Shown: positions 16,289 through 24,145 of the stretch, piece by piece | Layout: every line of letters begins with the position of its first letter | Position numbering within the stretch: position 1 is the stretch's first letter | Assembly (NCBI GenBank): GCA_034925905.1 | Contig: JAYFRL010000002.1 | Span: 1 to 64,000, forward strand | DNA: 64,000 bases | Reading direction: 5' to 3' | Source: JAYFRL01 sp034925905 | Lineage (GTDB): Bacteria; Bacillota; Clostridia; Lachnospirales; Anaerotignaceae | Notes under the pieces: generated by a model | The model's database searches: none | The model's input: only the letters and a program-made list of their open reading frames with translations | Told to the model about the DNA's origin: nothing | Program-made: the position numbers and the translations under genes

Positions 16289-17392
16289 ATGATAGAAAAA
16301 GAACTTGCCCAGAGACTTGTAGAACGTATAACTCCGTATATAAATAATCGTATGATGATAACAGATGAAAATGGAATAGTTATAGCTAGCAGCAAGCCTG
16401 AGATTTTGGGTATCTACAACAGAGATGCAAGACAGCTTCTGCTCAATGGCAAAGAGCGTGCGTTTGTGGATGATAACCAAAGTTTTCCAGGTTGTAAAGC
16501 TGGGATACACATTGTTTTTTATTATGACAGCAAGCCAGCCGGGGTTATAGGTATGGCAGGAACAAGAGGAGAAGAACTTGTACGTCAGGCGAATATGATT
16601 AAGCTATCAATAGAATCTATGCTGGAATATGAGCTTTTGAAAAAAAAGATGCAGCTTCGGGAAAACAGTAAAAACAGGCTTTTTAACATGATTTTGTATG
16701 AAAATTCATTTAACAGCGTTTTAGCCGAGTCAGCCACAAGGGATTTGGGGTATGACCCGTTTCTGCTGCGTCTGCCTGTACTTTTCGGTGGTTTGAACAG
16801 AGAAACCGCAAGTTTTCTTTATGACAGTCTTGAAAAAGAAAAAAATCAGGATTTTAATTATATAACCCGTTTTGGTGAAATAATAGTTTTCAAAGCAATT
16901 GACGGCGATTCGAATATATTTTGCAAAAAAGAAAGACTGGATTTTGTTTCTGAAATAAATAAAAAATACGGCTCTAAGGCTTTTGTTGGAATTCCTTCAG
17001 GTTCCTTGTCTCACTACAAGTATATTATGCAGATGCTTTCATGGCTTCGCGGGTTTAAAAGCTTTGATGAAAAAACGGTTTTTCTTTCGGATTACTTATT
17101 TGAATATTGCGTAAGGTCCGTGCCTAAAGAAATTTTCTGCGCTTTTTTTGATACTGCATCGAAGGAAATGAATTATAAAACAAGGGAAGCAATAATAAAA
17201 ACCATAAGCGTACTTTATGAAAATAATCTTAATATAGCCGAGACTGCCAAGAGTATGGGAATTCATAGAAACACTGTAATCTTTAGGCTGAACAAAATAA
17301 GAAGCGAGCTTATGCTTGACCCCATAAACAATATTAAAGACCAATGGTTCTTAAAATGCTTTTCAGTTTATTTGCAAGAAAACAATAAATGA
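16289..17392 (+). CDS. CdaR-type sugar-diacid regulator (PucR helix-turn-helix)
   Basis: A 367-residue regulator. Residues 1-135 match the putative sugar-diacid recognition domain (AQRLVERITPYINNRMMITDENGIVIASS, then GVIGMAGTREE-like), and the C-terminus (about 305-360) is the PucR-type helix-turn-helix ENNLNIAETAKSMGIHRNT. CdaR proteins activate glycerate/glucarate utilisation genes. It is read in the same direction as, and ends about 400 bases before, the third E1/TRAP operon, so it is a good candidate activator of that operon; if so, its substrate is probably a hydroxy- or sugar acid. Ribosome site CAGGGAGAG. Confidence 0.85.
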   Translation: MIEKELAQRLVERITPYINNRMMITDENGIVIASSKPEILGIYNRDARQLLLNGKERAFVDDNQSFPGCKAGIHIVFYYDSKPAGVIGMAGTRGEELVRQANMIKLSIESMLEYELLKKKMQLRENSKNRLFNMILYENSFNSVLAESATRDLGYDPFLLRLPVLFGGLNRETASFLYDSLEKEKNQDFNYITRFGEIIVFKAIDGDSNIFCKKERLDFVSEINKKYGSKAFVGIPSGSLSHYKYIMQMLSWLRGFKSFDEKTVFLSDYLFEYCVRSVPKEIFCAFFDTASKEMNYKTREAIIKTISVLYENNLNIAETAKSMGIHRNTVIFRLNKIRSELMLDPINNIKDQWFLKCFSVYLQENNK

Positions 17393-17796
17393 GCATAAAT
17401 TTTTGTGCATCGAGAATAAGGATATTGTATGCATTAAATATAAGATATCGGTATTTTATAAATCCGACAGTAAATTTTAAAAAACAATATGTTGAGAATT
17501 ATGACGAAATTTATCAATATACAGAGTGTATTTATATAAGTACAATATAGGAAAAAAGAAGGCTTTAAATTTAAAGCTTTCTTTTTTCGTGTCCTGAAAT
17601 GTTAAAAAAATTTAAATACTCCAAAAAAGATAGTAAAATTAAATAAAACTTGTATTTTATAACTAAAAAATATTAATTATTTTATCATTTACAAACAAAA
17701 AGTGCTGCTATATGATAATATGGAATCCAATAAAATGATATTTTGGTTTCAAACCCCGGCCGGTTTAAAAATAACAAACAACAGGAGGAAGGGCTT
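17393..17796. other. Intergenic region between CdaR and the third E1 operon
   Basis: A/T-rich, no gene. It holds the CdaR terminator at 17551 and should contain the promoter and any CdaR operator for the following operon; I could not pick out a convincing -35/-10 pair. Confidence 0.4.
17551..17588 (+). terminator. Terminator after CdaR gene
   Basis: GAAAAAAGAA-GGCTTTAAA pairs with TTTAAAGC-TTTCTTTTTTC, a long A/T-rich symmetrical stem ending in T6, usable in both directions. Confidence 0.75.
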
Positions 17797-18762
17797 TTGA
17801 GAATACCTGATAATAAAACACAAGTAGATATGCTTCGGGATATGATAAGGGTCAGGGCCTCAGAAAATAAAATAATTGAGCTTTTCAATAAAGGAATAAT
17901 GTTTGGCCTCGGACATATGTCCGTAGGCCAAGAGGCATCGTCTGTTGGAACAGTTCATGCCATAAGAAAAACCGATTATATTATGAGTAACCACAGGGGG
18001 CATGGACATGCAATAGCAAAAGGGGTCCCTATTGAAAAGGTTGTGGGCGAGCTACTTGGAAAAAGCATAGGCGCCTGCAAAGGAATGGGCGGGTCCTTGC
18101 ATATTACGGACATGGCTCTTGGAGAAATGGGCTCAAACGGGATAGTTGGCGCTAATTTCGGATTATCTCTGGGGGTTGCATACGGAATAAAATACAAAAA
18201 CAAGGACGACATAATAGTTAATTTCTGCGGGGACGGTTCAGTTCAGGAAGGGATTTTCCATGAAAGCATGAATATGGCCGCGCTTTGGAAGCTACCCTTG
18301 ATGGTGGTTTGTGAAAACAATCTTTATGCCGTTACAACGTCTTTTAAGAATTCAAGCTGTGTTCCAAGGGTTTCAGACAGGGCCCTAGGATATAAAATAA
18401 AAGGCAGAACAATTGACGGAAATGACATACTTGCCGTTTATGACGCCGTCAGCGAGGCGGCCGATTATGTCAGAGCCGGAGAGCCGTATATCCTTGAGCT
18501 TTTAACTTACCGTTGGTTTGGCCATTCTCTGCGTGTTTCCGAGCTTGGATACAGGACAAGGGAGGAAGAAGAAGAATGGAAAGCAAAATGCCCGATAAAA
18601 AGATTTGCCGGGCAGCTGCTTAAAGAAAGCATAATTACGCAAAAGGAAATAGACGAAATATATGAGAAAGCGAATGAAGAACTTGAAGCTGCGGTTGAAA
18701 AGGCTATAAAATCCGATATAACAACCTTTGAGCAAATGAAGTCTTTTGTGTTCGCCCAATGA
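17797..18762 (+). CDS. Dehydrogenase E1 component alpha subunit, copy 3 (divergent)
   Basis: A 321-residue E1 alpha subunit, more distant from copies 1 and 2 than they are from each other. TDP motif GDG 145-147 to ENN 173-175; NHRGHGHAIAKG and GKSIGACKGMGGSLH are conserved. The TTG at 17797 is chosen as start because AGGAGG lies 8 bases ahead; the upstream ATG at 17743 has no ribosome site. Between the conserved blocks the residues differ (CGDGSVQEGIFHES instead of FGDGASNRGTFHE), which hints at a different 2-oxoacid or acyloin substrate. First gene of an operon with E1 beta, a lone lipoyl protein and a TRAP transporter. Confidence 0.87.
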   Translation: MRIPDNKTQVDMLRDMIRVRASENKIIELFNKGIMFGLGHMSVGQEASSVGTVHAIRKTDYIMSNHRGHGHAIAKGVPIEKVVGELLGKSIGACKGMGGSLHITDMALGEMGSNGIVGANFGLSLGVAYGIKYKNKDDIIVNFCGDGSVQEGIFHESMNMAALWKLPLMVVCENNLYAVTTSFKNSSCVPRVSDRALGYKIKGRTIDGNDILAVYDAVSEAADYVRAGEPYILELLTYRWFGHSLRVSELGYRTREEEEEWKAKCPIKRFAGQLLKESIITQKEIDEIYEKANEELEAAVEKAIKSDITTFEQMKSFVFAQ

Positions 18763-18790
18763 TAATTAAAAGCGACAGCGAGGTGATAAA

Positions 18791-19777
18791 ATGAGCAAGC
18801 TTACTATGGCACAGGCAATAGCCCGTGTTCAAAAAGAAGAAATGGAAAAAGACCCCGATATATTTATAATAGGCGAAGATATCGGGAAAGAGGGCGGAAC
18901 ATTCGTTGCTACAAAGGGTCTTTATCAGCAGTTTGGCGATAAAAGGGTAAAAGACTCTCCTATTTCAGAGAGCGGCTTTGCTTCTTTGGGCGTAGGCGCC
19001 GCGCTTTACGGTTTAAGGCCTATAGTTGAGTTTATGTTTCAGGATTTTGTTCTTTACGCAATGGACGCCATTGTTAATCAGGCGGCAAAGGCTTATTTCA
19101 TGTATGGCGGTCAAAAAAGCGTGCCGATAGTTTTCCGCATACCCGTCGGCGCGGGCTTAAGAGGCGCCGCCCAGCATTCGCAATGCTTGGAAGCGTGGTA
19201 TGCGCATATTCCGGGGCTTATAGTTTTATATCCGTCAAACCCGGAAGACGCATACGGAATGCTCAGGAGCGCCATAAGAAACAATAACCCGGTTATATTT
19301 TTTGAGCATAAGCTCCTTTACGGTAAAAAAGCCGAGGTTACGGATGATGCCCAATATATGATACCTATAGGAAGCGCAAATGTTGTTAAGGAAGGAAAGG
19401 ATATAAGTATAATAACATACGGGCTTATGGTTTATAAATGTCTTGAGGCTGCCAAAAGGCTTGAGGAAGAAGGCATAAGCTGCGAGGTTATTGATTTAAG
19501 GAGCTTAAGTCCCTTGGACACTGAAAAAATACTGTCTTCCGCATATAAGATAGGTAAGGTTGTCGTTGTAACCGAAGCAAATCTTAAGTTTTCCGTTGCA
19601 AGGGAAATAACGGCCTTTATTGCGGAGTCGGCGTCGGCGGAAGGGAAAAGCGTAAAGCTTGCATCGTGCGGGGCGTTTGAAAGTCCGATTCCTTACCCTC
19701 CGTCGCTTGAAGACAAGGTTTTAACCCAGTCAAACGACATATATGAGTGCGCAAAAAATATTTTAAGGCAGGTATAA
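18791..19777 (+). CDS. Dehydrogenase E1 component beta subunit, copy 3
   Basis: A 328-residue beta subunit. Conserved DSPISESGFA, FMFQDFVLYAMDAIVNQAAK, GAAQHSQCLEAWYAHIPG and a C-terminal domain with ITYGLMVYKCLEAAKRLEEEG. The C-terminal stretch VTEANLKFSVAREITAF is shifted relative to the HEAVKxGG motif seen in copies 1 and 2, so the E2-interaction or reductive acylation surface may differ. ATG at 18791 behind AGCGAGGTGATAAA. It is followed after three bases by the lipoyl protein, so the three products are made together. Confidence 0.87.
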   Translation: MSKLTMAQAIARVQKEEMEKDPDIFIIGEDIGKEGGTFVATKGLYQQFGDKRVKDSPISESGFASLGVGAALYGLRPIVEFMFQDFVLYAMDAIVNQAAKAYFMYGGQKSVPIVFRIPVGAGLRGAAQHSQCLEAWYAHIPGLIVLYPSNPEDAYGMLRSAIRNNNPVIFFEHKLLYGKKAEVTDDAQYMIPIGSANVVKEGKDISIITYGLMVYKCLEAAKRLEEEGISCEVIDLRSLSPLDTEKILSSAYKIGKVVVVTEANLKFSVAREITAFIAESASAEGKSVKLASCGAFESPIPYPPSLEDKVLTQSNDIYECAKNILRQV

Positions 19778-19780
19778 AAA

Positions 19781-20059
19781 ATGGGAAATTTCGTTGGAAT
19801 GCCAAAGCTTGATTTAACAATGGATTCCGGAATAATAACAAGCTGGAAGATAGAGGAAGGAAGCTATATCAGAAAGGATGAACCCTTGGCCGATATAGAA
19901 ACAGGGAAATTAGCCCAGGAAATGTTAAGCCCGTTTGAAGGAACGGTTTTAAAAATACTTATTGATGAGAATGTTGATGCGGATGTTGGAGTCCCTATAG
20001 CTTACATAGGCACACCGGGAGAGGAAATTCCCCCTGCTCCCAAAAACTTGAATGATTAA
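19781..20059 (+). CDS. Free-standing lipoyl-domain protein
   Basis: A 92-residue protein that is a single biotinyl/lipoyl domain. The hairpin carrying the modified lysine reads IETGKLAQ with Lys 43, where most lipoyl domains have TDKA; flanking Gly residues and the second half EGTVLKILIDENVDADVG are typical. There is no subunit-binding or acyltransferase domain. It starts 3 bases after E1 beta copy 3. Either it is a mobile swinging arm that is acylated by this E1 and then hands on to the E2 at 11493, or it acts like a GcvH-type carrier for another acceptor. Biotin rather than lipoate at Lys 43 cannot be excluded. Confidence 0.85.
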   Translation: MGNFVGMPKLDLTMDSGIITSWKIEEGSYIRKDEPLADIETGKLAQEMLSPFEGTVLKILIDENVDADVGVPIAYIGTPGEEIPPAPKNLND

Positions 20060-20083
20060 TAATAAAAAAGAGGAGAGAACAAA

Positions 20084-21142
20084 ATGAAGAAACTTATTTC
20101 TTTGATTTTAGTATCAGCTATGGTTTTGGGTGCGCTTTCAGGATGCGGAAATTCTAATAAAAAAGAAACCGGCGCTCCTGCCCAAAAGGAAACAAAAACG
20201 GAAACAGGCGAAGCTTCCGAATATGAAGAAGCTACAATAAAAGTGGCTCATATTTTTGCCGAATCACATGCGTTACATAAGGGCCTCCAGAAATGGTCCG
20301 ATATTACTGCGGAAAAAACAAACGGAAAGGTTAAAATAGAAGTATATCCAAACGGCGTTTTAGGCAGTGAAAATGAAGGCCTCCAGCAGGTTATACAGGG
20401 AACCTTGCCTGCATGTCTGGTTTCGGCGGCTGTTGTTTTCCAGAACTTTGACGGCAGAGCTAACGTTGAGGAGCTTCCTTTCCTCTGGAAAGACGCCGAG
20501 ACGGCAAATGCGGCATACGACGGAGAATTCGGACAGGCTTTTGCAAAAGATATTATAAATCCCCTTGGGCTTGAAACTCTTTGCTTCTTTGCAAACGGAT
20601 TCAGACATTTCACAAACAATGTAAAGCCGATAACAAAGCCTGAGGACCTTAAAGGACTTAAGCTCAGAAGCTCTCCGCTTGAGTTGCGCATACAGATGTT
20701 TGAAGGACTTGGCGCAAGCATAACTCCAATGACGCTGGGCGAGGTTTACACAGCCCTCCAGCAGGGAACGGTTGACGGGCAGGAAAATCCTTTCGGCATA
20801 ATATTAACTGCAAACCTTGCCGAGGTTCAAAAATATCTCTCAATATCCGGACACATATATAACGCAGCAACCCTTGTTATAAACGATGATTTCTGGGCTT
20901 CTCTTCCCGAAAACACACAAAAGGCGCTTAAAGAAGCGGCGGATGAAGCAAAGGTATACCAAAGAGAAATCAATATTAAAGAAGATGCCGAGGCGCTTGA
21001 AAAGCTTAAAGAGCTTGGCATGGAAATTAACGAGGTTGACCTTGAAGCTTTTAAAGAAGCTACAAAACCCGTTTGGGATTATTACACTGAAAAATACGGC
21101 TCAGACCTTGTAGACCTTGCTCTTAAATACGCAAATAAATAA
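20084..21142 (+). CDS. TRAP transporter substrate-binding protein, DctP family (lipoprotein), copy 1
   Basis: A 352-residue extracytoplasmic solute receptor. The signal peptide ends in a lipobox LSGC with Cys 21, so it is a membrane-anchored lipoprotein, followed by a Lys/Thr/Glu-rich linker. The central LKGLKLRSSPLELRIQMFEGLGA contains the conserved arginine that binds a substrate carboxylate, and TALQQGTVDGQENP is the DctP family signature. It delivers an organic acid to DctQM. Ribosome site AGAGGAGAG. Operon membership with E1 copy 3 implies the imported acid, or a product of it, is the E1 substrate. Confidence 0.92.
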   Translation: MKKLISLILVSAMVLGALSGCGNSNKKETGAPAQKETKTETGEASEYEEATIKVAHIFAESHALHKGLQKWSDITAEKTNGKVKIEVYPNGVLGSENEGLQQVIQGTLPACLVSAAVVFQNFDGRANVEELPFLWKDAETANAAYDGEFGQAFAKDIINPLGLETLCFFANGFRHFTNNVKPITKPEDLKGLKLRSSPLELRIQMFEGLGASITPMTLGEVYTALQQGTVDGQENPFGIILTANLAEVQKYLSISGHIYNAATLVINDDFWASLPENTQKALKEAADEAKVYQREINIKEDAEALEKLKELGMEINEVDLEAFKEATKPVWDYYTEKYGSDLVDLALKYANK

Positions 21143-21153
21143 ACCTGTTAAAA

Positions 21154-21190
21154 GCTGTGCGTGAGAGCTGCTTAAACTCTCACGCACAGC
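21154..21190 (+). other. Intercistronic hairpin between dctP and dctQ (copy 1)
   Basis: A perfect 14-bp stem (GCTGTGCGTGAGAG and its complement) with a 9-base loop and no T run. It probably protects the upstream dctP message and lets the binding protein be made in excess over the membrane subunits. Confidence 0.7.
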
Positions 21191-21236
21191 CATATATGGC
21201 AGAAAATGAGGATTTACTTGATATCCGGAGGTAGAC

Positions 21237-21725
21237 ATGAAGATTTTAGACGGAATAATAAGAATATTAAGGGCCCTGTGCTGTTTTTTATTTGTGCTTA
21301 TCATAGTGGTTATTTTTGCTCAGGTAATAGCTAGATATTGTTTTAACAGCGCATTTCATTGGGCGGAAGAGCTTTCCATGTATTCGACCATATGGATGGT
21401 ATTTTTGGGCTCCGTTATAGTTACCGATGAAAGAGCGCATACAAGGATAACCTTTTTTGTTGAGCTTATGCCTAAAAAGGCCCAAAAATATATAAATACT
21501 TTTGCTTCGCTTTTGTGTATTGTTTTTCTTATATTTATGATGTATTACAGCAAGGATACCATGGCCGTAGGCATGAAGGCATACAGCTCGGGTATGAGAA
21601 TACCCATGGGTGCGGTTTATATTTCGTTTCCTATAGGCGGGATACTTATGTGTCTGTATTTTGCGGTGAACATAATAAAAGACTTTTCAAAAGGAAATCT
21701 TGACGAAGGGAGTGACAAAGCATGA
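21237..21725 (+). CDS. TRAP transporter small permease, DctQ family, copy 1
   Basis: A 162-residue protein with four transmembrane segments. The pattern QVIARYCFNSAFHWAEELSMYSTIWMVFLGS in the first half is the DctQ signature. It forms the membrane complex with DctM. The ATGA overlap at 21722 couples its translation with dctM. Start ATG 21237 behind CCGGAGGTAG. Confidence 0.9.
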   Translation: MKILDGIIRILRALCCFLFVLIIVVIFAQVIARYCFNSAFHWAEELSMYSTIWMVFLGSVIVTDERAHTRITFFVELMPKKAQKYINTFASLLCIVFLIFMMYYSKDTMAVGMKAYSSGMRIPMGAVYISFPIGGILMCLYFAVNIIKDFSKGNLDEGSDKA

Positions 21726-22999
21726 CGGCAGTACTTTTTATTTCACTGGCTGTATGCCTTGCTATAGGCGTGCCTGTTGGCTTTGCAATAGGCATTTCCT
21801 CAATGGCATTTCTTATGGCAAGCGGAAGCGCGCCTCTTGCGATTATGTCGCAAAAGCTTGTTGACGGCCTAAACTCTTTTCCTCTGCTTGCCCTTCCGTT
21901 ATTTGTAATAGCCGGAGACATAATGTCATACGGTTGCACCCCCAGGCTTATAAAATTTGCCAATCTTCTTTTGGGAAGAGCGCCGGGCGGCTTAGGCTCC
22001 GCCGGAATCGCAGGAAGCGCAGTCTTTGGAGCCATATCCGGCTCAGGAGTTGCAACAACGGCTGCTATGGGCGGGATTGTAGGGCCTGAAATGGTTAAAA
22101 ACAAATATAAGCCGGGTTATACGGCTTCTGTTTTAACCGCCGCCGGGGTTTTAGGCTCGGTTATACCTCCAAGCCTTCCTTTGGTTGTTTATGCAAGCGC
22201 GTCAAACCAATCCATAAGGGCGCTTTTTATGGCTAGCCTCACGCCCGGTCTTGTGTGCATAGCAGCTCTTATAGTTTTCAACACAATAGTATCGAAAAGA
22301 AACGGATACGGCTCTTCAAACATTAAATATACCGTTAAAGAAAAAATAAAAATAACCCTTGACGCCATACCCACGCTGCTTATGCCCGTTATAGTTTTGG
22401 GCAGCGTTTTGGGAGGTATAATGACTCCTACGGAATCTGCGGTTGTAGCGGTTGTTTATTCCTTTATACTTGCGACCTTTTTATATAAGGAGCTTAAGTT
22501 TAAAGATTTCATAAACATAACAACGCGTTCCGTTATAACAACCTCGGCAATAATGTTTATAATGGCATGCGCGGCTCCGTTCGGGTGGATAGTTGCGTTC
22601 AACAATATTCCTTCGGCAATGGCAGCGTCTATACTTGCCATAAGCTCAAACAAATATATCGTTCTTCTTCTTTTGATGATACTCATACTTTTCCTTGGCA
22701 CGTTTATGGAGGGAATATCCATAATACTTATTCTTACTCCTATTCTTCTGCCAATCATGAAGACTTTGGGTGTAGACCTTGTTCATTTCGGAATACTTAT
22801 AAACCTTAACATATGCATAGGAGCGGCAACCCCGCCTTTGGCAGTTTGCCTGTTTACAATGTGCAGGATACTTAAGATAAGGGTTGAAGACAGCTTCCCG
22901 GATATTTTGTATGTTGTGGCCATACTTTCAGCTGTGCTGGTCCTTTTGGTTTTTGTGCCTCAGATAGCCATGTGGCTTCCGGCACGCCTTTATGGATAA
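21722..22999 (+). CDS. TRAP transporter large permease, DctM family, copy 1
   Basis: A 425-residue protein with about 12 transmembrane segments. SGSGVATTAAMGGIVGPEM and VLGSVIPPSLPLVVYA near residues 100-160, and GGIMTPTESAVVAVVYS near 225-240, are the DctM/ion-transporter signatures. It uses a sodium gradient to move the organic acid handed over by DctP. It overlaps dctQ by four bases and is the last clear gene of the operon before a structured 3-prime region. Confidence 0.92.
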   Translation: MTAVLFISLAVCLAIGVPVGFAIGISSMAFLMASGSAPLAIMSQKLVDGLNSFPLLALPLFVIAGDIMSYGCTPRLIKFANLLLGRAPGGLGSAGIAGSAVFGAISGSGVATTAAMGGIVGPEMVKNKYKPGYTASVLTAAGVLGSVIPPSLPLVVYASASNQSIRALFMASLTPGLVCIAALIVFNTIVSKRNGYGSSNIKYTVKEKIKITLDAIPTLLMPVIVLGSVLGGIMTPTESAVVAVVYSFILATFLYKELKFKDFINITTRSVITTSAIMFIMACAAPFGWIVAFNNIPSAMAASILAISSNKYIVLLLLMILILFLGTFMEGISIILILTPILLPIMKTLGVDLVHFGILINLNICIGAATPPLAVCLFTMCRILKIRVEDSFPDILYVVAILSAVLVLLVFVPQIAMWLPARLYG

Positions 23000-23337
23000 A
23001 ACATTTTTAAATTAAATTCGGCTATTTGACAACATCTGATTTTAAAAATATATTCTTTCCTCATTTAAGCCTTGCCGTTTTGGCCGCCGGGTTGACCGAC
23101 CCGCATCCTTCCAAAAGGTTGATAACTCCCATACGGCAAGGCCTGAACTAAAGGCAATCACAAGGGTAAGCAATTGTTTGCCGCGCTGTTAAAAAAGTCC
23201 GTAAGCTTACCTCCATAAATTGGGCGCGTCTTACTAAGCCTTTCATGGAAACGAAAAACAACGGCTTTTTTTCTTTGCCGTTTGGCAGGATATTTTTATG
23301 TCCTGATTATGAAAACAGTTCTTTTCATGGCTGTGAT
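23000..23337. other. Convergent intergenic region with folded element
   Basis: Lies between the end of dctM (plus) and the end of a minus-strand membrane gene. It has no gene but is rich in pairings: the element at 23069-23142; GGTAAGC (about 23165) with GCTTACC (about 23206); and CGGC/GCCG flanking a T7 run near 23262-23280. Confidence 0.5.
23069..23142. ncRNA. Candidate structured RNA or hairpin element
   Basis: GCCTTGCCGT (23069-23078) pairs with ACGGCAAGGC (23133-23142). Inside, TTTTGG pairs with CCAAAA and CGGGT-TGACCG-ACCCG makes a small stem. This nested, G/C-rich architecture differs from the simple terminators of this genome and has no T run. I could not match it to a known RNA family; strand of action is undecided. 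Confidence 0.4.
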
Positions 23338-23796
23338 TTAATCATCTTCATCAGTCTTATTGTTAGTTACTTTTTTTACTACAGCTACGATTAATGTACT
23401 GAGCAAACCGACGGAGGCTACTATAAAAAGTATAAGCGCAGAATTGTCGTTTGTGTTTTCCGAAATTTGTGAAGCAGGTTGTCCGAATAGATTGATAGAG
23501 GCCAGTGTAAGCGTGATAGAAAAAACAATAGAAATAATCAGGGTTATTACGGTTTTTTTGTTTTGAGCTTTTGGAGGAAGGTATGCGTTAAATGCGATTA
23601 GCCTTACAAGGTAGACGCTCATACAAACCATAATAATAACCATAACATTGGCCGGATAGTTCAGCCATCGTACACCGTATCCATAAAGGCCGGAATCAAT
23701 CAGAAGCACATAAAACATCAGCATAAACATTTGACTTCCAATGCTGTTGCGCCGTCCTCTTTGCATTTCGTCTAAACCGTTTTTATTGTTCCTCAT
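23338..23796 (-). CDS. Small membrane protein of unknown function, paired with HTH regulator
   Basis: About 152 residues with four predicted transmembrane segments (MFMLMFYVLLIDSG, VMVIIMVCMSVYLV, VITLIISIVFSITL, LILFIVASVGLLSTLIVAV) and charged tails. The ATG at 23796 is chosen because GGGAGG lies 9 bases ahead; it overlaps the end of the upstream HTH gene by 14 bases. The N-terminus NNKNGLDEMQRGRRNSIGSQ is typical of small Firmicute proteins that are always encoded next to an Xre-type regulator. Function unknown; possible partner in sensing or membrane stress. Confidence 0.75.
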   Translation of the reverse strand: MRNNKNGLDEMQRGRRNSIGSQMFMLMFYVLLIDSGLYGYGVRWLNYPANVMVIIMVCMSVYLVRLIAFNAYLPPKAQNKKTVITLIISIVFSITLTLASINLFGQPASQISENTNDNSALILFIVASVGLLSTLIVAVVKKVTNNKTDEDD

Positions 23797-23998
23797 AACC
23801 ATCATCCTCCCAAAAAAGTTGGTCAAGCGTTTTTCCAAGTATTTTGCAAATAGCGATACAAAGCTTTATTGAGGGATTGTAATCGCCTTTTTCAATCGCG
23901 TTCATTGTTTGACGGGCTACTCCTACAGCTTCTGCAAGGTCTTTTTGGGACAGGTCTTTTGCTGCGCGTGCGGATTTTAACCGCAAGTTTTTACCCAT
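23783..23998 (-). CDS. Small Xre/HTH_3-family transcriptional regulator
   Basis: A 71-residue single-domain helix-turn-helix protein: LRLKSARAAKDLSQKDLAEAVGVARQTMNAIEKGDYNPS is the classical Cro/C1 fold, ending in LGKTLDQLFWEDD. This is the YozG-like subgroup that usually controls its own two-gene operon with a membrane protein. Start ATG 23998 follows GAGGTGGTAAAC; a longer frame to 24046 lacks a ribosome site. Divergent from the SDR gene at 24146. Confidence 0.88.
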   Translation of the reverse strand: MGKNLRLKSARAAKDLSQKDLAEAVGVARQTMNAIEKGDYNPSIKLCIAICKILGKTLDQLFWEDDGYEEQ

Positions 23999-24145
23999 GT
24001 TTACCACCTCTAAAAGCACGATGGCATAAAAAAAGCAAAAAGTCAAGTATATAAGACATAAATATTTATTTATATGACTTAAATTAGTATATAGAGGTCT
24101 AAGCTGTGAGAAACGGATTATTTTTAGAATATAAGGGATGACAAA

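Noticed and set aside
21722..22999. TRAP transporter as part of a sialic-acid system
   Set aside because: No sialic-acid catabolic genes are present; separate DctQ and DctM and the CdaR/E1 context point to another organic acid.
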